From contig NZ_CP162412.1 in NCBI RefSeq assembly GCF_040931995.1, positions 620,001 to 684,000 of the forward strand: 64,000 nucleotides of DNA. Direction: 5' to 3'. The stretch is from Pelagovum sp. HNIBRBA483. Its GTDB lineage: Bacteria > Pseudomonadota > Alphaproteobacteria > Rhodobacterales > Rhodobacteraceae. Made by a program: the position numbers and the translations under genes. Shown piece after piece: positions 7,945 through 16,234 of the stretch. The notes below the pieces were generated by a model. It ran no database searches, was not told the DNA's origin, and saw only the letters and a program-made list of their open reading frames with translations. Within the stretch, counting starts at the first letter, position 1; every line of letters starts with the position of its first letter.

Positions 7945-9162
7945 ATGGCATATGTAGGACCTTCTTTCCGTCCGGATCTGATGAGCTTCACCGCGCCTTG
8001 TACCGCGGCCCTTGGCGGCGCTTTCGGATTTGTCGTCGGCAATGCCTTCGACAACCATCCGTGGATCGGCGTGCTCATCGGTGCGGCTTTTGGGTTTGCG
8101 CTGGCATTCACCTTGAGCAAATTCGCAGTCAAGCGGACTGCGGGGCGCTGGGCGACGATTGCTCTTTGCGCGCTGGCCGGTTTCCTGTTCAGTAACCTCG
8201 GCGCGGCCGTGGCGGGCGGTTTGATCGGTGCGGTGCTGAGTTGGTTCTTTTACTGGCTTGATACTGGTGCCTATCGCAAGAACGTGCCGATCTACTATAC
8301 GGCACGCGAAACGCTATGGTACAACACGTTCCTGTTCATCTGCGGGTTGGTGTTCTTCTTCCTGATCGCGCCGCTGCTGCCGGTGATGTGGTTGTCATTC
8401 AACGCGGAGGACTTCTTTACCTTCACGCCTGAAATGTTGGCCTTCGATCCGGTTGGTTATTCACTGAAGCATTATCGGGACTTCCTCGGTACTGACGAAT
8501 GGATGGTGCCGCTGAAGAACTCGCTGATCATTGCGCCGATTGCGACGGTCATTTCGGTAAGCCTCGGGACGCTGGCGGCGATTGGCCTTTCGCAATCGCA
8601 TGTGCCCTTCCGGCAGACGATCATGGCGATCATGATCTCGCCGATGATCGTGCCGCTGATCATCTCGGCGACCGGCATGTTCTTCTTCTATGCACCGCTG
8701 GGGAACTGGCTGGAGGCCACTCTGGGGCTGAACCAGTCCTTTGTTGGCTATGTTAAGGTCATCCTCGCGCACGCGGTTCTGGGAGTGCCGTTTGTCATCA
8801 TCACGGTGACGGCGACGCTGGTCGGCTTTGACCGGTCGCTGACGCGGGCGGCGGCGAATATGGGTGCGAACCCTGTGACGACCTTCTTCCGTGTGCAAAT
8901 GCCGCTGATCCTGCCGGGTGTGATTTCGGGTGGTCTTTTTGCCTTTATCACCTCGTTTGACGAAGTCGTGGTGGTGCTGTTCGTTGGTTCTGCTCAACAG
9001 CAGACCCTGCCGTGGCAAATGTTCACCGGCCTGCGCGAACAGATCAGCCCGACGATCCTTGCGGCAGCGTCGATCCTTGTGGCGGTTTCGATCATGTTGC
9101 TGACAACGGTTGAACTGCTCCGTCGCCGTTCCGAGCGGCTGCGCGGCTTGTCGCCGGGCTGA
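7945..9162 (+). CDS. ABC transporter permease (PotC-like) with extra N-terminal membrane helices
   Basis: The last 280 residues are a PotC-type permease with the EAA loop RAAANMGANPVTTFFRVQMPLI. The first 110 residues are an extension holding several Gly/Ala-rich hydrophobic segments (roughly residues 13-33, 37-53, 61-76 and 77-92), not found in ordinary 260-280 residue PotC proteins. The ATG at 7945 lies three bases after the upstream stop; a TTG just before it is a less likely start. It closes the transporter operon and is followed by a rho-independent terminator. Confidence 0.85.
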   Translation: MAYVGPSFRPDLMSFTAPCTAALGGAFGFVVGNAFDNHPWIGVLIGAAFGFALAFTLSKFAVKRTAGRWATIALCALAGFLFSNLGAAVAGGLIGAVLSWFFYWLDTGAYRKNVPIYYTARETLWYNTFLFICGLVFFFLIAPLLPVMWLSFNAEDFFTFTPEMLAFDPVGYSLKHYRDFLGTDEWMVPLKNSLIIAPIATVISVSLGTLAAIGLSQSHVPFRQTIMAIMISPMIVPLIISATGMFFFYAPLGNWLEATLGLNQSFVGYVKVILAHAVLGVPFVIITVTATLVGFDRSLTRAAANMGANPVTTFFRVQMPLILPGVISGGLFAFITSFDEVVVVLFVGSAQQQTLPWQMFTGLREQISPTILAAASILVAVSIMLLTTVELLRRRSERLRGLSPG

Positions 9163-9186
9163 TTGCGGACACTTCAAGAATGACAA

Positions 9187-9216
9187 AGCGCCCGATCCTG
9201 ATGGTCGGGCGTTTTG
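9187..9216 (+). terminator. Rho-independent terminator of the polyamine-type operon
   Basis: The arms CGCCCGA (9189-9195) and TCGGGCG (9205-9211) form a stem followed directly by TTTT. It lies 26 bases after the permease stop and just before the end of the convergent hexosaminidase gene. Confidence 0.8.
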
Positions 9217-9243
9217 CGTTTGAGTTAGCGGATCGCGCGGGCT

Positions 9244-11058
9244 TTACGCCTGATCCCAACCGATCTGATCGAAGAGCCGTGCGTAGGTGGCGCGCAGTCC
9301 AAGGAGCGTGTCGCGATCGGCTTGGTCTTTGCGGGCCCATGCCTTTGTCGCGATGCCCAAGATGCGGGGCGCAAGCATCGCTTCCATCTCATTGTCTTGG
9401 GTGGTGAACTCGGACCAGAAAGCGCCCTCGACGCCGATGATCTGCGCTTCTAGTTCCGGTTCGTCATCAGGGACGGGATCCCAATCGATCGTGTCTTCCA
9501 GTCCGATGATCGTGGCCCATGTCGCGCCCCAGTCATCGGGGGAGGCGGTTTGTGCCATGTCGAGATAGGTTTTCTGACCCGGCATCATAACGACCTGATT
9601 GCCCCTGCGGGCGGCCTCAAGACCGGGGCCTTGGCCTGTCCAGCTGAAGATGATGGCATCGGCGCCGATATTGGGAGTGCCAAGCGCGGATTCTTCCCAT
9701 CCAGCAGGGGTTTTGCCCAAGGCGGACATGCGGGAAGCCATCTTATGCGTGATCCAACCCTGAAGATCTTGGGTGGTGTGCAGCCCTTCTTTCGCCATCA
9801 GGGCGCGGGCGGCGGGTGAGCCTGACCATGTGTCCTCGGGCAGTTCATCGCCGCCCAGATGGATCACATCAAACGGGAAAAGCGTGCTGATTTCGTCGGC
9901 CATTGATTCCCAAATGCGCCAAGTTTCGGGCATCGCAGGGTTCGCGACATTACGGAAATAGCCCTGAACCGATTGTTCGGTGCCTGTCTCTTCGGGGTCG
10001 CGAGTGTCGGGGTAGACGGCGCAGAGGGCGAAGGCGTGGGCGGGGATCTCGATCTCGGGAATGACCTCGATAGACAGTGCCTTCGCATGCGCCAGAATGC
10101 GGGAAACATCCGCACGGGAGTAGCTGCCGCCTGCATGTGGGCCGCCGCCGAACAACGCGGGGACAAGTGCGCCCTCGCCTCGGAAATGGGTTTTCGAGAG
10201 GTCTGGCAGGCTTGCCAGTTCGAGCCGAAAAGCCTCGTCATCAGCGAAGTGCCAGTGAAACCGGTTCAGCTTCAGAAGCGCCATCAGGTCGAGCAGACGC
10301 AGGATCGTCTCGACCTCGTAGAAATGGCGCGCGCAGTCCAGATGCTGGCCGCGCCACGAGAAGCGGGGCCGGTCCGTGATCGTGCCGCAGGGGACTGCGC
10401 CATCATGCAGGAAGATCAGCGAGGCGAGCGTGATGCCACCGTAGAAAACACCGGATTCCGTGCTGTGGCTGAGGGTGATCTTGGCTGGCGTGATCTCGAG
10501 GATATAGGCCTCGCTCGCCAGTGCCGCGTTGTGCTCCAAAACGATGGGCAGGCCATCCTCTGCCAGCAATTGCCCCAGACCGTTGCGCTGAAACAGTGCG
10601 TCCACCTCTTGCAGCGCGGAAGAACGAGAGCGAATGGATATGATGGGCGCCGAACCTCCGGAAGGCGCGAAGGAGGTGGGTTGGGGACACAGTAGAAGTG
10701 ACGGCGCTGTTCCCGCGCCATAGGTCATCGCGCCGCGTTGAACGCCGGCTGGGCGCAGCTTGGGCAGGGTGATCACCTCATCTCCGCAGCGTAGATACGC
10801 GCCCATCGGTAGCCATGCTCTGTTTGCGGGGAGGAAGGCGGGGTTTTCGTACATCAACGAAAATGCGTAAGGCTGATCGGGTTGTAAATCGGGCAGCTGA
10901 ATTTCGGTGTAGCCGCCGATGCTGGCCAAGCGCGTCAAGCCGTCAGCGGACAGGCTGGGCGCCATGCAGGAATAACACAATACCGGCGCGGCGAGGGCGC
11001 GGTCAGCGGTGATCTGGCAACGGATGATCGCAGCGTCGAGGGTAGCGGTGAATTTCAC
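9244..11058 (-). CDS. GH20 beta-N-acetylhexosaminidase, cytoplasmic
   Basis: This 604-residue glycoside hydrolase family 20 enzyme removes terminal N-acetylglucosamine or N-acetylgalactosamine from oligosaccharides. The catalytic Asp-Glu pair of family 20 is in HLGGDELPEDTW (Asp404-Glu405). The TIM barrel begins near RFSWRGQHLDCARHF (residue 232), after an N-terminal GH20b-like region. No signal peptide is present, so it should act on imported oligosaccharides. I chose the GTG at 11058, which has a GAGGG site and lies 10 bases after the gntR stop; a longer start at 11106 would overlap gntR. Together with the adjacent ABC transporter and NagA this indicates chitooligosaccharide or related glycan use. 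Confidence 0.9.
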   Translation of the reverse strand: MKFTATLDAAIIRCQITADRALAAPVLCYSCMAPSLSADGLTRLASIGGYTEIQLPDLQPDQPYAFSLMYENPAFLPANRAWLPMGAYLRCGDEVITLPKLRPAGVQRGAMTYGAGTAPSLLLCPQPTSFAPSGGSAPIISIRSRSSALQEVDALFQRNGLGQLLAEDGLPIVLEHNAALASEAYILEITPAKITLSHSTESGVFYGGITLASLIFLHDGAVPCGTITDRPRFSWRGQHLDCARHFYEVETILRLLDLMALLKLNRFHWHFADDEAFRLELASLPDLSKTHFRGEGALVPALFGGGPHAGGSYSRADVSRILAHAKALSIEVIPEIEIPAHAFALCAVYPDTRDPEETGTEQSVQGYFRNVANPAMPETWRIWESMADEISTLFPFDVIHLGGDELPEDTWSGSPAARALMAKEGLHTTQDLQGWITHKMASRMSALGKTPAGWEESALGTPNIGADAIIFSWTGQGPGLEAARRGNQVVMMPGQKTYLDMAQTASPDDWGATWATIIGLEDTIDWDPVPDDEPELEAQIIGVEGAFWSEFTTQDNEMEAMLAPRILGIATKAWARKDQADRDTLLGLRATYARLFDQIGWDQA

Positions 11059-11068
11059 GCGGTGGCCC

Positions 11069-11830
11069 TCACGCTTGTTCGGGGCTGATTTCGGAGACGA
11101 AATCATAGATATCGGGCCGGTAAAGACCTTGGGTCAGTTCAATAGGGCGCCCGTTTTCAAGATAGCCGGTCCGATTGATTTGCAGGATCGCCGTGTTTTC
11201 CGGTACCTCCAGCAAATGCGCCTGTTGACCAGTGACGTTTACCGCTGTGACCCGCTGGATTGCGCGGCACGGAGCCAAACCTGACCGGCGCAACACTTCG
11301 TAGAGAGAAGTTTCGACGGCTTCAGGGCGCGGCAGGGCATCACTGGGGATGGCCGATTTTTCGAGCGCCATGGGGATGCCATCGGCGCTGCGCAGGCGTT
11401 CGATGCGGGAAATCTTTTGGTTGGGAGACAGGCCAAGCGCCATCATTTCGTCCGGCGTTGGGGTGTAAAGGCCGCGATCAATGATCGTGCTTGTGGCTTT
11501 GCGCCCACGGGCGGCCATGTTCTCGGAAAAAGACACGAGGCTGGAAAGCGATTGCTCGGTTCGCTGGGCCGGCCCGAGAACAAAGCTGCCGGAGCCGCGC
11601 TTTTGTTCGACCAACCCCGCATCGACAAGCTCGGCGACCGCTTTGCGGACGGTGACGCGACTGACATCGGCAATTTCGGCCAGATCGCGCTCGGCCGGAA
11701 GCTGATAGCCCTTCTCCAATTGGCCATCGGCAATCGCAGCGGCGATGTACCGAGAGAGCTGCAAGTAGCGTGAGCCCTCTTTGGGGCGGTACCACAGGTC
11801 TGTGCGGAAAAGATCTCTGTTCGCTTCCAT
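11069..11830 (-). CDS. GntR-family (HutC/UTRA) transcriptional regulator of the amino-sugar locus
   Basis: It has an N-terminal GntR winged helix (QLPAERDLAEIADVSRVTVRKAV near residues 42-64) and a C-terminal UTRA ligand-binding domain, as in NagR/DasR repressors that sense phosphorylated amino sugars. The ATG at 11830 gives 253 residues, the usual family size; the open frame extends further upstream but without a convincing start. It is transcribed with the hexosaminidase and divergently from the ABC transporter. A palindrome with NagR/DasR-like TGGTAT half-sites lies just upstream, suggesting that it controls both directions. Confidence 0.88.
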   Translation of the reverse strand: MEANRDLFRTDLWYRPKEGSRYLQLSRYIAAAIADGQLEKGYQLPAERDLAEIADVSRVTVRKAVAELVDAGLVEQKRGSGSFVLGPAQRTEQSLSSLVSFSENMAARGRKATSTIIDRGLYTPTPDEMMALGLSPNQKISRIERLRSADGIPMALEKSAIPSDALPRPEAVETSLYEVLRRSGLAPCRAIQRVTAVNVTGQQAHLLEVPENTAILQINRTGYLENGRPIELTQGLYRPDIYDFVSEISPEQA

Positions 11831-11843
11831 GTGGCGCGCCCTT

Positions 11844-11867
11844 TTGGTATTTAATTTAGAATACCAA
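11844..11867. promoter_or_regulatory. Candidate GntR operator palindrome
   Basis: Arms TTGGTATT (11844-11851) and AATACCAA (11860-11867) are perfectly inverted around an 8-base centre, 14 bases upstream of the regulator's start codon. The TGGTAT half-site resembles those reported for NagR/DasR regulators. Further TGGTA half-sites occur at about 11960 and 11974, closer to the transporter gene, as direct repeats. Binding is inferred. Confidence 0.6.
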
Positions 11868-12043
11868 TAACCAATTCTGGTAGCTGACAGCAAGAATAAA
11901 ATCAAATAAACCCTCAATTTTGCTGCCTATTTTGAAAAAAATCATTAAAGGTATTATTTTGGTAGCATTTATTGGTAACATCCATATAGTTTGGGAATGG
12001 GCGGTGATTCCTTTGATGATTCACCGGCAATTCGGGAGGGGAC

Positions 12044-12961
12044 ATGACCAGTTCGTCACAAATTCAACACCCCAGGCGCCGCAGTTTGCCGGAGGCGTGG
12101 TTTGCGTGGTTGCTGATTGCGCCAGCGGTGATTTTCATCGGTGTAATCGTGGCGTGGCCCCTGTTCGAAACTTTTCGCCTGTCCTTTACTGACGCAAATC
12201 TGGGCGGTGAGAGCTATGTCGGGCTGGAGAATTACGCAGAGCTTGCCGATAGCCGTAAGTTCAAGCAGACGATCGTCCGGACCTTTTATTGGATGTTCCT
12301 ATCGGTTGCTTTGAAGCTGGTGTTGGGCCTGATCGGGGCGACGCTGCTGAATGCGGCCGTGCCTGGCCGGGCGTTGTTCCGTGTTTTGGTGATGCCGCCT
12401 TGGGTGATCCCGATGGCGATCGGCATGATCGGCTGGCTGTGGCTCTATAATGGTGCCTTCGGCGTGCTTTCGGGGACGGCGCAGTATGTCGGCATTATCG
12501 ACAAGGCGTTCGAATTCCTCGCCTACAAGCAGTCCGCTTTCTACTCTGCCGTGGTGGCCGATGTTTGGGTTGGCACACCGATGGTGACGCTGTTCTTCCT
12601 TGCGGCGATGCAAGGGGTAAGCCGTGACCTGTATGAAGCGGCGTGGGTCGATGGCGCGGGGCGCTGGTACCGTTTCCGCCGGATTACGATCCCGCAGATC
12701 ATGCCGGTGATCGTGTCGATGGCGCTGCTTTCCGCGATCTTTACCTTCAACAGCTTCGAGATCATCTGGATCCTGACGGAGGGCGGACCGCGCAGCGCGA
12801 CCACGACCCTTATCATCGATACCTACAAGACCGCGATCGGGAACTTCAAATTTGGCGAAGGCGCCGCGCGGGCGGTGGTGATCGTTGTCCTGCTGGCAAT
12901 CTTCTCGCTGATCTACCTGTTCTTCCTGAACAAGGTGAACAAGCACTACGGGGTGAAGTAA
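12044..12961 (+). CDS. Sugar ABC transporter permease (MalF-like)
   Basis: This 305-residue CUT1-family permease has about six membrane helices and the cytoplasmic EAA loop EAAWVDGAGRWYRFRRITIPQI. The ATG at 12044 has a strong GGGAGGGG ribosome-binding site eight bases upstream. It is the first gene of the plus-strand amino-sugar operon, divergent from gntR and the hexosaminidase, and precedes the partner permease by one base. Likely cargo is N-acetylglucosamine or an N-acetylhexosamine oligosaccharide, judged from the enzymes in the operon. Confidence 0.9.
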   Translation: MTSSSQIQHPRRRSLPEAWFAWLLIAPAVIFIGVIVAWPLFETFRLSFTDANLGGESYVGLENYAELADSRKFKQTIVRTFYWMFLSVALKLVLGLIGATLLNAAVPGRALFRVLVMPPWVIPMAIGMIGWLWLYNGAFGVLSGTAQYVGIIDKAFEFLAYKQSAFYSAVVADVWVGTPMVTLFFLAAMQGVSRDLYEAAWVDGAGRWYRFRRITIPQIMPVIVSMALLSAIFTFNSFEIIWILTEGGPRSATTTLIIDTYKTAIGNFKFGEGAARAVVIVVLLAIFSLIYLFFLNKVNKHYGVK

Positions 12962-12962
12962 G

Positions 12963-13805
12963 ATGATGGACCGTTACACAAAGCTGCAAATGGCGGGCAT
13001 CTACATTGCGGTTGCGATCTTCCTGATCTTCATCCTACTGCCGTTCTTCGAGATGTTCATGGCTTCACTTCGGCCGCTGGAGCATCTGTTCCGCAGTCCG
13101 TACCAGTTCTGGTCTGATGATTTTAGCTTTAGGGCCTATCGTGACATGTGGGTCACGGTGCCGCTCTTGGGGCGCTACATCCTCAATTCGGTGTTCATTG
13201 CCGGATCGGTGACGCTCCTGACGATGATATTGGTGGTGCCGGCGGCCTATGCCTATGCGCGGCTCGACTTCCCGTTCAAATCCGCATCGCTGGGGATGTT
13301 CCTTGGGGTCAATATGTTTACCGGCGCGGTGTTGTTGATCCCGCTCTATCGGGTGCTGAGCACGCTGGGCCTGCTGAACACTTATTGGGCGATGATTGTT
13401 CCCGGTGTGGCGTTCCTGATCCCGACCGGCATCTGGCTGCTGCGCTCGTATCTGGAAAAAATTCCTGTCGAGCTGGAAGAAGCTGCGTATGTGGATGGTG
13501 CGAGCCGCCTTTACACGTTGCGCCGTGTTGTGCTGCCGCTGGCGGTGCCGGGGCTGATCGTTGTCGGTACCGCGATCTTTATCGGTGCCTATGCGCAGCA
13601 ATTCCTGTTCGCGATCACATTCAACCAAACGCGCGAATACCAGCCGTTGCCTGCCGGTTTGTTTGAGTTCGTCGGCTACCAGACGGTGACGTGGAACGAG
13701 ATGATGGCTGCCGCGCTGACAGGCGTGCTGCCGGTGATGCTGATTTTCCTATTCTTGCAGAAATACCTTGTGGCCGGACTGACCGCAGGGGCTGTGAAAG
13801 AATAA
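12963..13805 (+). CDS. Sugar ABC transporter permease (MalG-like)
   Basis: This 280-residue CUT1 permease has the EAA loop EAAYVDGASRLYTLRRVVLPLA and hydrophobic segments typical of MalG. It begins one base after its partner's stop, so the two are translationally coupled; a second ATG at 12966 is an equally possible start. It forms the membrane channel with the upstream gene product. Confidence 0.9.
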   Translation: MMDRYTKLQMAGIYIAVAIFLIFILLPFFEMFMASLRPLEHLFRSPYQFWSDDFSFRAYRDMWVTVPLLGRYILNSVFIAGSVTLLTMILVVPAAYAYARLDFPFKSASLGMFLGVNMFTGAVLLIPLYRVLSTLGLLNTYWAMIVPGVAFLIPTGIWLLRSYLEKIPVELEEAAYVDGASRLYTLRRVVLPLAVPGLIVVGTAIFIGAYAQQFLFAITFNQTREYQPLPAGLFEFVGYQTVTWNEMMAAALTGVLPVMLIFLFLQKYLVAGLTAGAVKE

Positions 13806-13835
13806 CAACCAAGGTCCAAAAAGGGAGAGACCAAG

Positions 13836-15047
13836 ATGAGTAACCTGAAGACGTTAACAGTGGGAGCGGCGCTTCTTTGCGGGTCGGCGCTTTCGGCGCA
13901 GGCGGAAGAGCTGCACTTCATTATGTGCGGTGGTGAAGCCTTCCACGCCGACGAGAAGGTCGTTTCTGACTTTGAGGCTGCGAACCCGGGCGTGACGGTG
14001 AACCTTGAGCAGGTTCCGTGGGGCACTTGCCAAGACAAGGCGCTGACGCTCGCTGCCGCAGGCAACCCGCCCTCGATCGCCTATATGGGCAGCCGCACGC
14101 TGCGCCAGTTGGCCAACAACGATCTGATCGTTCCGGCGCAAATCTCTGACGAAACCCGCGGTGCGTACCAGCCGGGCATCCTGAACACCGTTACCATCGA
14201 AGGCACCGAGTGGGGCTACCCGCGCGCGTTCTCGACCAAGGCGATGTTCATCAACTGTGATCTGGCGGAAGCCGCTGGCGCTACCTGTGAAGCGCCTGAG
14301 ACATGGGATGACATGTATGCGCTCGCCAAAGCGATCAACGACAACACCGACGCCGCAGGCGTTGGTCTTGCGGGCAAAGATTTCGACAACACGATGCACC
14401 AGTTCCTGAACTACCTGTACTCGAACGGCGGTGTTGTGATCGACTCGCAGACGGGCGAAAACATGCTCGACAGCGACCAGACCCGCGAAACGCTGGAGTT
14501 TTACGGCACGCTTGTGGAAGTGGCGCAGGAAGGCCCGACCGCTTGGGAGCGTTCTCAGCTGACCGACCTTTATAACGACGGTAAGATCGGTATGTACATT
14601 AACGGCCCGTGGGGACGTGGTGCGCATAACGACAGCATCAACGAGATCACCGTTCCGGTTCCGCATGGGCCGAGCGGCGATAACGGGACCATCCTGATCA
14701 CCGACTCGATTGCCGTGTTCAAGGGCTCTGGCCACGAGGAACTGGCGCATGAGCTTGCAGCGATGCTGACAACTGGAGAGAGCCAATATGCGCTTGATAC
14801 CGAGTGGGGCCTGACGCCGATCTTCGACTATGCGAAGCTCGGCTTCGAGAACCCGTATTACGAGGGTGACGACTACTGGCAGGTCTTTATCAACGGGATC
14901 GCGGCAGGTGGCCCCGAGCCGCTTGTTGAAGATTTCAAATCGCTTCAGTCGGTCTTCACCAACATGATCCAAGGCGTCATCCTCGATGACGACACCGTGG
15001 AAAACTTGGTTGAAATCGCGGGCGAAGAGCTCGACGACGCGCTGTAA
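13836..15047 (+). CDS. Sugar ABC transporter periplasmic binding protein
   Basis: A signal peptide (MSNLKTLTVGAALLCGSALSAQA) is followed by a mature CUT1-type solute-binding protein beginning EELHFIMCGG; total length 403. The ATG has an AAAGGGAGAG site upstream. It lies between the permeases and the ATPase and is followed by a strong hairpin, so it is probably made in excess. It should capture the amino sugar or oligosaccharide in the periplasm. Confidence 0.9.
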   Translation: MSNLKTLTVGAALLCGSALSAQAEELHFIMCGGEAFHADEKVVSDFEAANPGVTVNLEQVPWGTCQDKALTLAAAGNPPSIAYMGSRTLRQLANNDLIVPAQISDETRGAYQPGILNTVTIEGTEWGYPRAFSTKAMFINCDLAEAAGATCEAPETWDDMYALAKAINDNTDAAGVGLAGKDFDNTMHQFLNYLYSNGGVVIDSQTGENMLDSDQTRETLEFYGTLVEVAQEGPTAWERSQLTDLYNDGKIGMYINGPWGRGAHNDSINEITVPVPHGPSGDNGTILITDSIAVFKGSGHEELAHELAAMLTTGESQYALDTEWGLTPIFDYAKLGFENPYYEGDDYWQVFINGIAAGGPEPLVEDFKSLQSVFTNMIQGVILDDDTVENLVEIAGEELDDAL

Positions 15048-15060
15048 GCGCAGCCTCCCT

Positions 15061-15092
15061 GATCCGGGCGGGTGGTGAGTGCCGCCCGGATC
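15061..15092 (+). other. Intra-operon hairpin after binding-protein gene
   Basis: An 11-base perfect stem, GATCCGGGCGG (15061-15071) with CCGCCCGGATC (15082-15092), encloses a 10-base loop 13 bases after the binding-protein stop. No T-run follows, so it is more likely a 3'-end stabiliser or processing barrier than a full terminator. Confidence 0.65.
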
Positions 15093-15127
15093 GCACTTCT
15101 CTCTCATTCGACAAACAGGATAAGCCC

Positions 15128-16225
15128 GTGGCAACTCTTGATCTGGAAAAAATCAGCAAATCATTTGGTGCAGCCAAGGTTCTGCATGACATTGACCTCG
15201 CCATTCGCGACAAGGAGTTCGTTGTCTTCGTCGGGCCGTCGGGATGCGGAAAATCGACACTGTTGCGTATCATCGCGGGGCTGGAAGAGGCGACAGCCGG
15301 CAAGATGGTCATTGGCGGTGAGGATGTCAGCGCCGCGCCGCCGGTCGAGCGGGGCATTTCGATGGTGTTCCAATCCTACGCGCTTTATCCTCATCTTTCT
15401 GTTTATGAAAATATTGCCTTCCCTTTGCGGGTCCAAAAGATGCCCGCTGGCGAACTGGACGCGCGGGTGAAGAAGGCCGCGGGTATCTTGCAGCTGACCG
15501 ATAAGCTGCAACTGAAGCCGGGGCAGCTATCGGGTGGTCAGCGGCAGCGGGTCGCGATTGGCCGGTCGATTGTGCGGGAGCCACGGGTGTTCCTGTTTGA
15601 TGAACCGCTCTCCAACCTTGATGCGGCCCTGCGCGGCGATATGCGGGTGGAGCTGTCGCAGCTGCACCGCGAGCTGGACGCCACGATGGTTTATGTGACG
15701 CATGATCAGGTTGAGGCGATGACGATGGCTGACCGGATTGTCGTTTTGAACGGTGGTCATGTAGAGCAGTTTGGAACGCCGATGGAACTCTACCATCATC
15801 CGGCGACCAAATTTGTAGCCAGTTTCATTGGCCAGCCAAATATGAATTTTGTCCCTGCCGTGGTGGCGGCAGTTGATGCGCAGGGCGTGAAGGTCGATCT
15901 GAAATCCGGCGGGAGCCTTGTGCTGCCTGTTGAGCCGGGGACTACCAAGCCGGGCGATGCGGTCGAGGTGGGTATGCGGCCCGAAGACCTGAGTGCTGGC
16001 GATGGCATGGCGCTTAACGTGAGGGTGCTTGAGCGCCTTGGCGGTGTGACGATTGCCTATGGCGCGCTCTCGGACGGGACCACCTTCTGCGCGTCTTTGG
16101 ACGGGGTGACCGTGGCGAGCGAAGGAGAGCCGCTGGGATTGACGGTCAATCCGGCCGACTGTCACGTTTTCACTGCTTCCGGCGAGGTATTGCGCCGCAA
16201 GCAAGCCCCCATGTTTGACGTTTGA
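15128..16225 (+). CDS. Sugar ABC transporter ATP-binding protein (UgpC/MalK-like)
   Basis: This 365-residue CUT1 ATPase has Walker A GPSGCGKSTLL, signature LSGGQRQRVAIGR, Walker B VFLFDEPLSNLD and the H-loop THDQVEAM. A C-terminal OB/MalK-like regulatory region starts near residue 240. The start is a GTG at 15128. It energises the two permeases upstream and is followed nine bases later by the oxidoreductase gene. Confidence 0.92.
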   Translation: MATLDLEKISKSFGAAKVLHDIDLAIRDKEFVVFVGPSGCGKSTLLRIIAGLEEATAGKMVIGGEDVSAAPPVERGISMVFQSYALYPHLSVYENIAFPLRVQKMPAGELDARVKKAAGILQLTDKLQLKPGQLSGGQRQRVAIGRSIVREPRVFLFDEPLSNLDAALRGDMRVELSQLHRELDATMVYVTHDQVEAMTMADRIVVLNGGHVEQFGTPMELYHHPATKFVASFIGQPNMNFVPAVVAAVDAQGVKVDLKSGGSLVLPVEPGTTKPGDAVEVGMRPEDLSAGDGMALNVRVLERLGGVTIAYGALSDGTTFCASLDGVTVASEGEPLGLTVNPADCHVFTASGEVLRRKQAPMFDV

Positions 16226-16234
16226 GGGGCTGCT

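Noticed and set aside
11920-12192. Plus-strand frame of 90 codons overlapping the first sugar permease
   Set aside because: It shares the regulatory gap and the start of the permease in another frame and resembles no protein; the permease has a strong ribosome-binding site.
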